Part shown: positions 8,961 through 17,537 of the stretch, one piece after another
Layout of the letters: the number at the start of each line of letters is the position of its first letter
Position numbering within the stretch: position 1 is the stretch's first letter
NCBI GenBank assembly: GCA_011523265.1
Contig: WTHD01000071.1
Location: forward strand, 1-34,202
Direction: 5' to 3'
Source of the DNA: Candidatus Binatota bacterium
GTDB lineage: Bacteria; Desulfobacterota; Binatia; Bin18
Length of the DNA: 34,202 bases
Made by a program: the position numbers and the translations under genes
The notes under the pieces: model-generated
What the model was told of the DNA's origin: nothing
Databases searched by the model: none
Seen by the model: only the letters and a program-made list of their open reading frames with translations

Positions 8961-10271
8961 ATGTTCGAAGGCTTACAAAACGCGACAAAGATATCAGACC
9001 TGCGCCGCCGGCTCCTCTTTACCTTTGCCTTGCTCGCCGTCTACCGTATCGGCGTAGCGATACCCACTCCAGGTATTGATGGAGAGGCGCTTGCGGCGTT
9101 CTTCGAGCAAGCGGCCAGCACTGTTTTTGGCTTAGTGAATCTCTTTTCTGGTGGTGCCCTTGAGCGTTTCTCTATCTTTGCCCTGGGCATTATGCCCTAT
9201 ATTAGTGCCTCCATTATCTTCCAACTTCTAACCGTCGTGGTCCCAACTCTTGAGCGCTTGTCAAAAGAAGGGGAGCAAGGCCGGCGTAAGATTACCCAGT
9301 ACACCCGCTACAGCACGGTTGGTTTAGCTCTTCTCCAAGGGCTGTTTATCAGTATCGGACTCGAACAGATTCAGGCACCTGGCGGGAGCTTAGTTGTTTT
9401 TGATCCAGGCTGGGGATTTCGTCTCATGACGATGATTACGCTGGCCGCCGGTACTGCTTTTATCATGTGGTTAGGCGAACAGATTACCGAGCGTGGCGTT
9501 GGCAATGGCATTTCTCTCATCATATTCGCTGGTATTGTCGCCAGTATTCCCTCAGCGGTGACCGCAACGACGGAGTTTGTTCGAGAGGGCGAATTAAGCA
9601 TCCTTTTATTACTGCTCCTGTTAGTCGGCATGGTGGCCATCGTTGCCGCAGTGATTTTTATGGAGCGCGGGCAGCGCCGCATCCCGGTGCAATATGCAAA
9701 ACGGGTTATAGGTCGAAGAGTCTATGGTGGGCAAAGTTCTCATCTGCCACTGAAAGTGAACACCGCTGGGGTGATTCCCCCGATTTTCGCCTCCTCGGTC
9801 TTGATTTTTCCGGCGACCATCGCCGGTTTTGCCGACCATCCGTGGGCCCAAACCGTTGCAAATGTTTTGACGCCGGGCGGGTCGATCTATAACGTCAGCT
9901 ATGTCGCGATGATTATCTTCTTCTGTTACTTTTATACTGCTGTTGTCTTCAACCCTACTGATGTTGCCGACAATATGAAAAAGAATGGCGGATTTATTCC
10001 TGGTATCCGTCCTGGGCAACGCACAGCGGACTATATCGATCGGGTCTTAAGTCGGATAACGTTGACGGGAGCAATTTATGTCTCCATCGTCTGTGTTTTG
10101 CCTAATCTTCTGGTGGGCTCTTTTAATGTACCATTTTTCTTTGGGGGAACGGCGCTGCTTATTGTCGTTGGCGTCGCTTTGGACACAGTGGCGCAGATTG
10201 AAACACAGCTCATCATGAGAAACTATGAAGGCTTCATGAAGCGCGGACGCATCAGAGGGCGACGAGGGTAG
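8961..10271 (+). CDS. secY: Preprotein translocase subunit SecY
   Basis: SecY is the channel-forming subunit of the Sec translocon in the inner membrane. The 436-residue product (E. coli 443) shows about ten hydrophobic segments. The first follows [25 protein letters not shown], with the plug region after it ([22 protein letters not shown]). The cytoplasmic loop [16 protein letters not shown] and the ribosome/SecA-contacting loop [17 protein letters not shown] are both clear. It follows L15 by 2 bases and is followed by map, with no adk between. Confidence 0.98.
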   Translation: MFEGLQNATKISDLRRRLLFTFALLAVYRIGVAIPTPGIDGEALAAFFEQAASTVFGLVNLFSGGALERFSIFALGIMPYISASIIFQLLTVVVPTLERLSKEGEQGRRKITQYTRYSTVGLALLQGLFISIGLEQIQAPGGSLVVFDPGWGFRLMTMITLAAGTAFIMWLGEQITERGVGNGISLIIFAGIVASIPSAVTATTEFVREGELSILLLLLLLVGMVAIVAAVIFMERGQRRIPVQYAKRVIGRRVYGGQSSHLPLKVNTAGVIPPIFASSVLIFPATIAGFADHPWAQTVANVLTPGGSIYNVSYVAMIIFFCYFYTAVVFNPTDVADNMKKNGGFIPGIRPGQRTADYIDRVLSRITLTGAIYVSIVCVLPNLLVGSFNVPFFFGGTALLIVVGVALDTVAQIETQLIMRNYEGFMKRGRIRGRRG

Positions 10272-10296
10272 CGGACGCTGTCCGATTTTCTCACCG

Positions 10297-11064
10297 ATGA
10301 TTTTTCTGAAATCCCTTGAAGAGATACAGACAATGCGGACTGCGAATCGCATTGTTGCAGACATCTTGAGCGAACTACGGCGGCGTGTTCGGCCAGGTAT
10401 CTCAACCGGAGAGCTTGATGGTATCGCGGAAGAATGGATTGCAAAAAAGAAGGCTCAAACCGCATTTAAAGGGTATACGATTCGGAACGGTTCTGTTCCG
10501 TTCCCGGCCCATATTTGTATCTCTTTGAATAACGAAATCGTCCACGGTATCCCCTCTCACAAGCGGATCATTCAAGACGGGGATATTGTCAGCCTGGATT
10601 TTGGTGTAGTGTATGATGAATTTTATGGTGACGCCGCAGTCTCTTTTGCGGTCGGAGAGGTCGGTCAGTCTGTTCGGCAGCTTTTAGAGACAACTGCCGG
10701 CGCCCTTGAAGCAGGCATAGGCCACGCCTGTATTGGCAACCGTCTTGGCGATATATCTGCCGCAGTTCAGGAACGTGTCGAGCGAGATGGCTTCTCTGTT
10801 GTGCGAGAATTTGTTGGACATGGGGTTGGTCGTAGGCTGCATGAAGACCCGCCTGTCCCCAATTATGGTATGCGGAACCGGGGTGTCCGCTTACGCGAAG
10901 GCATGGTCATCGCGATTGAGCCCATGGTGAACATGGGCGCTCCGGAGGTCGCCATGCTAGAGGATGGGTGGACCGCGGTGACAAAAGACGGCAGTCTCTC
11001 AGCGCACTTCGAGCATTCGGTTGCGATCATGGCAGATGGACCAATGGTGCTCAGTAGCATGTAA
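10297..11064 (+). CDS. map: Methionine aminopeptidase, type I
   Basis: The enzyme removes the initiator methionine from nascent proteins. The 255-residue product matches the type I length and has all five metal ligands: Asp101 and Asp112 ([16 protein letters not shown]), His175 ([12 protein letters not shown]), Glu208 (IEPM) and Glu239 (FEHSVAI). The substrate-binding His83 lies in EIVHGIPS. The start [14 protein letters not shown] is the usual N-terminus, although no good ribosome site precedes it. It lies between secY and rpmJ. In many genomes adk precedes map and infA follows it; both are absent here. Confidence 0.97.
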   Translation: MIFLKSLEEIQTMRTANRIVADILSELRRRVRPGISTGELDGIAEEWIAKKKAQTAFKGYTIRNGSVPFPAHICISLNNEIVHGIPSHKRIIQDGDIVSLDFGVVYDEFYGDAAVSFAVGEVGQSVRQLLETTAGALEAGIGHACIGNRLGDISAAVQERVERDGFSVVREFVGHGVGRRLHEDPPVPNYGMRNRGVRLREGMVIAIEPMVNMGAPEVAMLEDGWTAVTKDGSLSAHFEHSVAIMADGPMVLSSM

Positions 11065-11120
11065 GAGAAAAGTATTCATACACGGAACCGTTTTCAGGTA
11101 AGAATGGAAATGAGGTTGGC

Positions 11121-11234
11121 ATGAAAGTTCGGGCTTCTGTGAAACCAATGTGTCGAAAGTGTAAGGTGATTAAACGCAAGGGCATTATACGGGTCATCTG
11201 TGAGAACCCGCGATGCAAGCAGCGACAGGGCTAG
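11121..11234 (+). CDS. rpmJ: 50S ribosomal protein L36, four-cysteine zinc form
   Basis: This short gene encodes 37 residues starting [15 protein letters not shown] and ending [11 protein letters not shown]36 is a small zinc-ribbon protein of the large subunit. Ligands seen are Cys11, Cys14, Cys27 and Cys32. In the common form the fourth ligand is a His (as in PKHKQRQG), so a Cys here makes an all-cysteine site. A GAGG lies about 7 bases before the ATG. It is 56 bases after map and 42 before rpsM, the usual position at the spc-alpha junction. Confidence 0.94.
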   Translation: MKVRASVKPMCRKCKVIKRKGIIRVICENPRCKQRQG

Positions 11235-11276
11235 ATGTTTTCCCGACGCGGGTGAAAGCAAGAGTGGAGAAGGCGT

Positions 11277-11660
11277 ATGGCACGGATTGCAGGTATCGAA
11301 TTACCCCGGAACAAGAAAATCGGCATCGGTCTCACCTATATCTATGGGATCGGACGGGTCACCGCCCTCAAAATTCTGGCCGAGGCGGGAGTTGACCCAG
11401 ACGCCAATTCTGACGCGTTGGCGGACGATGAGATCGTCAATATCCGGCGGGCTATCGATCAAGACCACCGTGTCGAGGGAGACCTCAGGCGCGATGTTGC
11501 GAGTCATATTAAACACTATATTGACATTGGGGCCTACCGGGGCCTCCGACACCGCCGAAATCTGCCGGTCCGCGGTCAAAAGACAAAAAATAATTCTCGG
11601 ACGCGTAAGGGACCGAGACGGACCGTTGCCGGAAAGAAAGTCGCGCCTACTCCTAAATAG
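11277..11660 (+). CDS. rpsM: 30S ribosomal protein S13
   Basis: S13 lies in the 30S head and contacts P-site tRNA and L5. The 127-residue product (E. coli 118) begins [26 protein letters not shown], the classical N-terminus. The helix-two-turn-helix region runs through [11 protein letters not shown]. The C-terminal [25 protein letters not shown] is also typical, followed by a longer basic tail. A GGAGAAGG element precedes the ATG. It opens the alpha-operon portion of the cluster. Confidence 0.98.
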   Translation: MARIAGIELPRNKKIGIGLTYIYGIGRVTALKILAEAGVDPDANSDALADDEIVNIRRAIDQDHRVEGDLRRDVASHIKHYIDIGAYRGLRHRRNLPVRGQKTKNNSRTRKGPRRTVAGKKVAPTPK

Positions 11661-11687
11661 TGGACGGCGTGAGGAGAGGGGCACTGT

Positions 11688-12086
11688 ATGGCAAAAGCGG
11701 CGAGGCGGTCTGTCTCACGGAAGAAGAAAATTCGGAAAAACATTCCAGAAGGTGTGGTGAATATCTACTCGACCTTCAACAATACTATTGTGACCATTGC
11801 CGACCCGCAAGGAAATACTGTGGCCTGGGCGAGCGCGGGGAGCGTGGGCCTGAAGGGGTCACGGAAGGGCACGCCGTTTGCCGCCCAGATGGCGGCGGAG
11901 AGCGCGGCGCGTAAAGCGGCCGATGCCGGTATGCGCTCGGTTCAAGTGCACGTGAAGGGGCCCGGTGCCGGGAGAGAATCCGCCCTGCGAGCACTCCAAT
12001 CCGCCGGGTTTGCGGTGAGTCTTATTCGGGACGTCACGCCTATCCCTCACAATGGCTGTCGTCCGCCCAAGCGTCGCAGAGTCTAA
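11688..12086 (+). CDS. rpsK: 30S ribosomal protein S11
   Basis: S11 forms the platform of the 30S subunit and contacts mRNA at the exit channel. The product is 132 residues (E. coli 129). The core reads [21 protein letters not shown] followed by [26 protein letters not shown]. The C-terminus [16 protein letters not shown] contains the Asn-Gly pair where isoaspartate forms in E. coli S11. A long spacer of 48 bases follows before S4. Confidence 0.98.
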   Translation: MAKAARRSVSRKKKIRKNIPEGVVNIYSTFNNTIVTIADPQGNTVAWASAGSVGLKGSRKGTPFAAQMAAESAARKAADAGMRSVQVHVKGPGAGRESALRALQSAGFAVSLIRDVTPIPHNGCRPPKRRRV

Positions 12087-12122
12087 GAGACCGAGTGGAC
12101 GAGTTGGGAGCTGATACAGATC

Positions 12123-12128
12123 AGGAGG
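12123..12128 (+). promoter_or_regulatory. Consensus ribosome binding site for rpsD
   Basis: A perfect AGGAGG stands 6 bases before GTG 12135. It is what decides the non-ATG start of rpsD. It is the strongest Shine-Dalgarno match in the ribosomal cluster. Confidence 0.85.
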
Positions 12129-12134
12129 TTTTTT

Positions 12135-12767
12135 GTGGCACGCTATCGAGGCCCATCCTGCCGTCTCTGCCGTCGAGAAGGGTTGAAACTCTTTCTGAAA
12201 GGCGAACGGTGTTACACGGATAAATGTGCAATTGAGAGAAGAAGCTATCCGCCGGGACAGCACGGGCAAGGGAGAGGAAGAAAGGCGACCGAGTACAGCG
12301 TTCAGTTGCGAGAGAAACAAAAGCTGAAACGTATCTATGGGACGCTTGAGGGGCCGTTTCGTCGTCTTTTCGAGCGAGCCGAGCGCCAGCGTGGAATCAC
12401 CGGAGAAAATCTTTTGATTCTTCTCGAGAGTCGTCTCGATAATATGGTGTATCGGATGGGATTTGCAACCTCACGCTCAGAGGCTCGCCAGTTTATACGC
12501 CATGGCCATTTTCACGTCAACGGACGAAGAGTGACGATTCCATCGTACGGTGTAAAGGCCGGGGACGAGGTGCAAGTACGCGAGGCGAGCCGAAAAATTA
12601 CCCGTATCCAAGAATCCGTCGAGCTTGCCCAGCGACGCGGAGTGCCAGAATGGCTTGAGGTCCAAACGGATTCTTTTTCTGGAAAAGTCCGTGCTCTACC
12701 GGCTCGGCCGGAGATCACCTTGCCTATCAACGAACAGCTTATTGTTGAGCTATACTCGAAAGTCTAG
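12135..12767 (+). CDS. rpsD: 30S ribosomal protein S4, zinc-binding type
   Basis: S4 nucleates 30S assembly and, in E. coli, represses the alpha operon. The 210-residue product starts with GTG behind a perfect AGGAGG and reads [16 protein letters not shown]. The N-terminal domain has four cysteines (Cys9, Cys12, Cys26, Cys31), the zinc-binding form found in Thermus and others; E. coli S4 lacks the complete set. The S4 RNA-binding domain follows at about residues 98-160 ([36 protein letters not shown] in outline). The C-terminal [13 protein letters not shown] is canonical. Confidence 0.97.
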   Translation: MARYRGPSCRLCRREGLKLFLKGERCYTDKCAIERRSYPPGQHGQGRGRKATEYSVQLREKQKLKRIYGTLEGPFRRLFERAERQRGITGENLLILLESRLDNMVYRMGFATSRSEARQFIRHGHFHVNGRRVTIPSYGVKAGDEVQVREASRKITRIQESVELAQRRGVPEWLEVQTDSFSGKVRALPARPEITLPINEQLIVELYSKV

Positions 12768-12828
12768 CGCAACGGATTGGTGTGGCGGATCGTATTAGGC
12801 ATGGATGCAGGACGAAAGAGGGAGCAGC

Positions 12829-13848
12829 ATGCAGGAGAGTGATCTCATCAAGCCCAAGACACTCGATGTTGAAGACAAAACCTTAACCCCCACATATGGC
12901 CGCTTTATCGGCGAGCCCTTCGAACGTGGATTCGGGACAACATTGGGCAATGCCCTGAGGCGAATTCTTCTCTCCTCCCTGCCTGGGGCGGCTATCACCA
13001 AGGTCAGGATTCAAGATGTTGTGCATGAATTCTCGACGATTCCTGGTGTCACGGAAGATGTCACAGATATCCTTCTGAACCTCAAAGAAGTCCGATTCCG
13101 TCTCCACGACAGCGATATGGAAACGGCCACCCTGAGGGTCAATGGTGCGAAGAGTGTGAGCGCTGGGGATTTGGTCGTGGGTCCTCAGGTTGATATTCTC
13201 AATCCAGAGGCCCATGTTGCGAAACTGAGCAAAGACGGACAGCTCGAAGTTGAAGCCGAGATTCGCACAGGGCGCGGGTATATGGCGGCTGACCGGAATC
13301 AGTCTGAAGAGAGCCCTGTTGGTACAATTCCCCTTGATGCGGTGTTTTCTCCTGTTCGAAAGGTCAATGTCACCGTCACCAACGCGCGTGTTGGTCAGCG
13401 GACGGACTACGAAAGGCTGGCGCTTGAAATATGGACCGATGGCAGCATTGAGCCGAAAGAAGCGGTAGCCGCGGCCGCACGGATCGCTCAAGATCAGCTC
13501 TCGGTTTTTTCTGGTACGACAGAAGAGATCGACAGCCAAGAAGAGCGCCCGGGACAGGAAGACCAGTCACCGACGAATGAAAATCTTTTTCGACCCATTG
13601 AAGAATTGGCGCTCTCGGTTCGTTCTGCCAATTGCCTCCAAAGTGCAGATATCCGCTATGTGGGTGAACTTGTTGTCAAGGCCGAGCCCGAACTTCTCAA
13701 AACGAAGAATTTCGGACGGAAATCACTCAACGAGATTAAAGAATTACTTCATGAGATGGGATTAGAGCTTGGAATGCATCTGGAAGCATTTCCCCCTCGG
13801 GAAGAGTTGGATCGAATGCGAGTCTCCCGCGAGGGCAATCTGGCCTAG
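12829..13848 (+). CDS. rpoA: DNA-directed RNA polymerase subunit alpha
   Basis: Alpha dimerises to nucleate RNA polymerase assembly, and its C-terminal domain contacts UP elements and activators. I start at 12829 (MQESDLIKPK), which has a GAGGGAG ribosome site; ATG 12805 would add eight residues. The product is 339 residues (E. coli 329). The N-terminal domain has FERGFGTTLGNALRRILLSSLPGAAI. The C-terminal domain has LALSVRSANCLQ, keeping the DNA-contacting Arg265/Asn268 equivalents, and KNFGRKSLNEIKE with the Lys298/Ser299 equivalents. It lies between S4 and L17 as in the alpha operon. Confidence 0.98.
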   Translation: MQESDLIKPKTLDVEDKTLTPTYGRFIGEPFERGFGTTLGNALRRILLSSLPGAAITKVRIQDVVHEFSTIPGVTEDVTDILLNLKEVRFRLHDSDMETATLRVNGAKSVSAGDLVVGPQVDILNPEAHVAKLSKDGQLEVEAEIRTGRGYMAADRNQSEESPVGTIPLDAVFSPVRKVNVTVTNARVGQRTDYERLALEIWTDGSIEPKEAVAAAARIAQDQLSVFSGTTEEIDSQEERPGQEDQSPTNENLFRPIEELALSVRSANCLQSADIRYVGELVVKAEPELLKTKNFGRKSLNEIKELLHEMGLELGMHLEAFPPREELDRMRVSREGNLA

Positions 13849-13881
13849 CCAGAGTCTCGGAGCAGCAGGGAAGCGAGGACG

Positions 13882-14277
13882 ATGCGACATCTGAAAACCG
13901 GGCGAAAACTGAACCGTACGGCAGCGCACAGAAAGGCGCTGCTACGGAACTTATTGAAGGCGTTGGTGCTGCGTGAACAAGTCCGAACGACTGATGCGAA
14001 GGCCAAAGAACTCCGCCGCTGGGCGGACCGTCTGGTGACCCTTGGGAAAAAGAATTCGGTCCATGCGCGCCGTCTTGCCTTCTCGTATCTTGGTAGCCGA
14101 AAACTGGTCCAACGTTTGTTTGATGAGGTTGCTCCACGCTTTCAGGGTCGGGCGGGTGGATATACACGGGTGCTGAAGATAGGTCCTCGCCGTGGAGATG
14201 CCGCTCCAGTCTCACTGGTCGAGTTTACGGAACGGGCAAGTGCTCCCCCAACCGGAGGAGACGCTGGGAGCGCATAG
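13882..14277 (+). CDS. rplQ: 50S ribosomal protein L17
   Basis: L17 lies near the tunnel exit. The 131-residue product (E. coli 127) opens with MRHLKTGRKLNRTAAHRKALLRNL, the family signature. It continues with REQVRTTDAKAKELRRWADRLVTLGK, and the GGYTRVLKIGPRRGDAAPVSLVEF block sits near the end. A short acidic/Gly-Ala tail follows. It is the last gene of the cluster; a terminator lies 90 bases beyond its stop. Confidence 0.98.
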   Translation: MRHLKTGRKLNRTAAHRKALLRNLLKALVLREQVRTTDAKAKELRRWADRLVTLGKKNSVHARRLAFSYLGSRKLVQRLFDEVAPRFQGRAGGYTRVLKIGPRRGDAAPVSLVEFTERASAPPTGGDAGSA

Positions 14278-14366
14278 AAGCAAGGGCGGGGAGTCGAGGC
14301 GCCAGCCGGGGTGATTCGAGAATCTGAACAACTCCTCGAAGCGCACACCTCAGTGGACGAGTCGGG

Positions 14367-14395
14367 AAGGGGGAGCGTTGCTCCCCCTTTGTCAT
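14367..14395 (+). terminator. Rho-independent terminator closing the ribosomal cluster
   Basis: A perfect 10-bp stem, AAGGGGGAGC (14367-14376) paired with GCTCCCCCTT (14380-14389), has a 3-base GTT loop. It ends in a short T run that continues as a T-rich stretch (TTTGTCATTCTCT). It sits between rplQ and the next gene and is the natural end of the S10-spc-alpha transcript. Confidence 0.85.
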
Positions 14396-14445
14396 TCTCT
14401 CGGATAAGTCAGGTGTATATGAGGAAATAGGAGGAAGGACTCGCT

Positions 14446-15090
14446 ATGGCTGTTCGGCAGTATGCCTTTCACTTTAATCTCCCCGAGGGGTGTATCGCAT
14501 GCGTAAGTGTCGTGGTGAGCTTTCTTCTTGTCTTTGCTTTTGGGATCTATATCGGAAAAGAAGTGCAGGCGTATAAAACCGCCCGGGAGACGCGGACCGT
14601 ACGCTTTCCGGTTGAGCCTGCTGACCACAACGTGTCTGTGAGTCCTGCGCCTCAGACCTTTCCGCTGACTTCAAAGAGGATCTCAGAGAAGAAGACTCAG
14701 AACGGCCAGCCGCAGACGATGTCTTCAACTCCACCCGTTGGAGAGAGTGTTTCTGTAAACCCAGCGCAGGCGTCGCAAAACAAAAAGCGAGAGAGCGCAC
14801 TGACCGCGCCCCCTCCAAGCGTAGGTAAAGCGCAAGACCAAAAAAATCCGCAGGTTCCGGATGGGTGGAGCATTCAGGTTCATGTCACAAAGAGCCCAAG
14901 TACGGCGCGCCAACTTGCCGCGGAACTCCGGAGACGAGGCTATACCGCCTCCGTCAACAGGCTGACAAAGAACGGAGAAACATTGTACCGTTTGCGCGTC
15001 GGAACATTTCCCCAAGACGAGGCTCGGCGTGTGGCTGCGCGCTTTCGACGTGAAGAGAAGTTCGCCCAGGCCTACCTGGTCTCAGAGTAA
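14446..15090 (+). CDS. Membrane-anchored SPOR-domain protein
   Basis: The 214-residue protein has a short cytoplasmic N-terminus and one hydrophobic segment at about residues 16-37 (CIACVSVVVSFLLVFAFGIYIG). A low-complexity Pro/Gln/Ser/Lys-rich linker spans about 40-138, and a C-terminal SPOR domain about 140-214 (GWSIQVHVTKSPSTARQLA, then YRLRVGTFPQDEARRVA). SPOR domains bind denuded septal peptidoglycan, so a role in division or envelope remodelling is likely. It resembles DedD in layout, and DedD is encoded beside folC-accD in E. coli, which fits the genes downstream. AGGAGG (14429-14434) and AAGGA precede the ATG. It is the first gene after the terminator. Confidence 0.85.
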   Translation: MAVRQYAFHFNLPEGCIACVSVVVSFLLVFAFGIYIGKEVQAYKTARETRTVRFPVEPADHNVSVSPAPQTFPLTSKRISEKKTQNGQPQTMSSTPPVGESVSVNPAQASQNKKRESALTAPPPSVGKAQDQKNPQVPDGWSIQVHVTKSPSTARQLAAELRRRGYTASVNRLTKNGETLYRLRVGTFPQDEARRVAARFRREEKFAQAYLVSE

Positions 15091-15107
15091 CCCTTCGTGC
15101 TGTATCC

Positions 15108-16127
15108 ATGACGGTCAAAGATGCCATCGCCCACGTGGTTGCCGGCGCAGATCTGACGGAAGAAGAGATGTATGCCGTCATCACCGATTTGATGGATGGG
15201 CAGGCCACTCCAGCTCAGATTGGAGCCCTATTGACCGCGCTCCACATCAAGGGTGAGACCGTCGCCGAGATCTCTGGGGCGGCTGGGGCTATGCGTGCTA
15301 TGGCGACACCAGTGCGTCCGGGGCGCGCGGTTATTGATACCTGCGGCACTGGGGGAGACGGCTGCCATACGTTTAATATTTCGACCTGTGCCGCTTTTGT
15401 GGTTGCCGCCGCGGGTTTATGTGTGGCAAAACATGGCAATCGGGCAATGTCTGGAACGGTTGGCGGTGCTGATGTCTTAGAAACCCTCGGCGCGCGTATT
15501 GAGATGTCGCCACAGCAGGTGGCATATTGCATGCGAGAAGTCGGCTTCGGATTCTTGCTTGCCCCAGCCTTTCATCGAGCCATGCGCCATGCGGTTGGCC
15601 CACGTCGGGAAGTTGGGATACGGACCATCTTCAATATCCTTGGGCCTCTCACGAATCCGGCGGGAGCGCAATATCAACTCATTGGTGTCTTTGACCAGCG
15701 TTGGGTTGAGCCGCTAGCCGTGGCACTCGGACGATTGGGCTGTCGGCACGGCTTGGTCGTGCATGGAGAGGATGGGCTGGATGAGGTGTCGCTGAGCGGT
15801 CCGACGCAAGTTGCTGAGTGGGGGCCACAGGGCGTTCGGACGTATAACATCAATCCGATGGATTACGGTTTTCCGTGTCGTCCGTTAACCGCCCTCCAGG
15901 TCTCAAGTGCCCAGGAATCGGCAGATATCATCCGGTCGGTCTTAGCTGGAACCCTAGGCCCCCACCGAGACGTTGTCTTGCTCAATGCTGGAGCAGCCCT
16001 CTATGCTGGGAACGCAGCGGCTTCACTAGCAGATGGGATTGCGCTTGCCAGGAAAACGATTGACAGTGGAGCCGCGGCCCAGACACTGGAACGATTTATC
16101 CCGCTGACCCACAGGGAAACGGTATGA
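15108..16127 (+). CDS. trpD: Anthranilate phosphoribosyltransferase
   Basis: TrpD transfers phosphoribose from PRPP to anthranilate, the second step of tryptophan synthesis. The 339-residue length is standard for the stand-alone enzyme, with no fused TrpG domain. The PRPP site shows DTCGTGGDGCHTFNIST at about residues 82-98 and VAKHGNRAMSGTVGGADVLETLG after it. The second loop differs from the common SS-x-x-GSADVLEALG. The Mg-binding Asp-Glu pair is present in GEDGLDEVSL. The stop overlaps the trpC start as ATGA. trpE and trpG are not in the window. Confidence 0.96.
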   Translation: MTVKDAIAHVVAGADLTEEEMYAVITDLMDGQATPAQIGALLTALHIKGETVAEISGAAGAMRAMATPVRPGRAVIDTCGTGGDGCHTFNISTCAAFVVAAAGLCVAKHGNRAMSGTVGGADVLETLGARIEMSPQQVAYCMREVGFGFLLAPAFHRAMRHAVGPRREVGIRTIFNILGPLTNPAGAQYQLIGVFDQRWVEPLAVALGRLGCRHGLVVHGEDGLDEVSLSGPTQVAEWGPQGVRTYNINPMDYGFPCRPLTALQVSSAQESADIIRSVLAGTLGPHRDVVLLNAGAALYAGNAAASLADGIALARKTIDSGAAAQTLERFIPLTHRETV

Positions 16128-16906
16128 TTCTTGATGACATCGTGGCCTATAAACGCGAGGAACTCGCACTCCAAAAACGGCAGGTATCGCTCGGCCAGCT
16201 TCAAGACATGCCGCTGTTCCACTCTCAGCCGCCCGGTTTTTTCCAGACCTTGTCTACCTGGAACGGGCGGACGATTATTGCCGAGATAAAAAAGGCATCT
16301 CCCTCCAAGGGCGTGATCCGGCAAGACTTTGATCCCCTCGCTCTCGCCCGTATCTATGAATCCTCGGGAGCAGCGGCCATCTCTGTGCTTACGGAAAAGA
16401 AGTTTTTTCAGGGCAGCCTCGAATATCTCAAACAGATTCGCCAGCAGGTTGCGCTCCCCCTCCTCAGAAAAGATTTCGTCTTTGATGACTACCAAGTGTA
16501 CGAAGCTCGTGCCTACGGAGCGAGTGCTATTCTCTTAATTGTCGCGATTCTCGAAGACGCTCAGCTGCAAGACCTGATGCATCTGACTCAAACACTAGGG
16601 ATCGACTGTCTGGTCGAAGTGCACGATGAAGCAGAATGTGAGCGCGCCCTGTCCCAGGATGCGTCCTTGCTGGGTATCAACAACCGGGATCTGCGTACCT
16701 TTCATACGACGATTGAGACTACTGAGCGTCTGGTGCAAAGTCTGCCCTCCGACGTACTGGTGGTATCTGAGAGCGGACTGTCAACCCGGCATCAATTAAA
16801 CCGACTCGAGGCTCAGGGGGTGCGGGCGTTCTTAATCGGTGAGACCTTTATGGCGGCGCCAGACCCCGGAGAGCCGCTCCGCTCGCTGTTAGGATATTCC
16901 TCGTAG
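16124..16906 (+). CDS. trpC: Indole-3-glycerol phosphate synthase
   Basis: The enzyme closes the indole ring from CdRP. The 260-residue product is a stand-alone (beta/alpha)8 barrel without a fused TrpF. Catalytic residues of the family are all visible: Glu54 and Lys56 in IIAEIKKASPSKG, Lys116 in LLRKDFVFDDYQ, Glu165 in LVEVHDEAE, Asn186 or Asn187 in LGINNRDLRTF and Glu216 in VSESGLS. It is coupled to trpD by a 4-base overlap and is followed by trpF after 7 bases. Confidence 0.97.
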   Translation: MILDDIVAYKREELALQKRQVSLGQLQDMPLFHSQPPGFFQTLSTWNGRTIIAEIKKASPSKGVIRQDFDPLALARIYESSGAAAISVLTEKKFFQGSLEYLKQIRQQVALPLLRKDFVFDDYQVYEARAYGASAILLIVAILEDAQLQDLMHLTQTLGIDCLVEVHDEAECERALSQDASLLGINNRDLRTFHTTIETTERLVQSLPSDVLVVSESGLSTRHQLNRLEAQGVRAFLIGETFMAAPDPGEPLRSLLGYSS

Positions 16907-16913
16907 TCTCCCC

Positions 16914-17537
16914 ATGTCCGTCCACGTCAAAATCTGTGGTATTACGACGGTCGCTGATGCCCGGCTTGCCGTACGGGCCGGCGCCGATCTGATTGGTCTG
17001 AACTTTTATCCGCCTAGCCCACGCTCTGTTTCTGAGTCAACTGCCAAAGCGATCCGGAGCATTCTGCCTCAGCATATTCGCTGTGTTGGTGTTTTCGTTG
17101 ATGCGGAGCGAGAGCGTATCGCTGCCTATATTCGGTCTCTCTCGCTTGACGCGGTCCAGTTTCACGGTGATGAGGATGCTGCTGCCCTGACGGACTGGTC
17201 GGTTGCGACCATCAAGGCGGTTCGAGTCGGCTCGGAGACCTCGCTCTCTGAGCAACTCGAAGGGATTCAGGCTGATTACCTCCTCCTTGACACGTATAGT
17301 TCTCGCGGATACGGAGGGACGGGCGAGACCTTTGCCTGGGGGTATGCTGCGACTCTTCCTCGGCTGACCCTGGACCGGACGATTTTGGCGGGGGGGCTCA
17401 ATGCAGAGAATGTGGCCACTGCGGTTGAGGCCGTGCAGCCGTGGGCCGTCGATGTCGCCAGTGGTGTTGAGTCAGTTCCCGGACGGAAAGACGCCGAAAA
17501 ACTGCACGCGTTCATCAACAATGCCAAAACTGCCTGA
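16914..17537 (+). CDS. trpF: Phosphoribosylanthranilate isomerase
   Basis: TrpF performs the Amadori rearrangement of PRA to CdRP. The 207-residue barrel begins [16 protein letters not shown], containing the catalytic Cys in KICGIT. The catalytic Asp lies in [26 protein letters not shown] and [15 protein letters not shown] form the phosphate-binding end, all in family form. Pathway order is unusual only in that trpF precedes trpB directly: the trpB start lies inside the trpF 3' end (17-base overlap), suggesting coupled translation. Confidence 0.97.
   Translation: MSVHVKICGITTVADARLAVRAGADLIGLNFYPPSPRSVSESTAKAIRSILPQHIRCVGVFVDAERERIAAYIRSLSLDAVQFHGDEDAAALTDWSVATIKAVRVGSETSLSEQLEGIQADYLLLDTYSSRGYGGTGETFAWGYAATLPRLTLDRTILAGGLNAENVATAVEAVQPWAVDVASGVESVPGRKDAEKLHAFINNAKTA

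Noticed and set aside
14396-15107. trp leader peptide or attenuator ahead of trpD
   Set aside because: No short frame with repeated Trp codons and no competing hairpins are visible before trpD or the SPOR gene.
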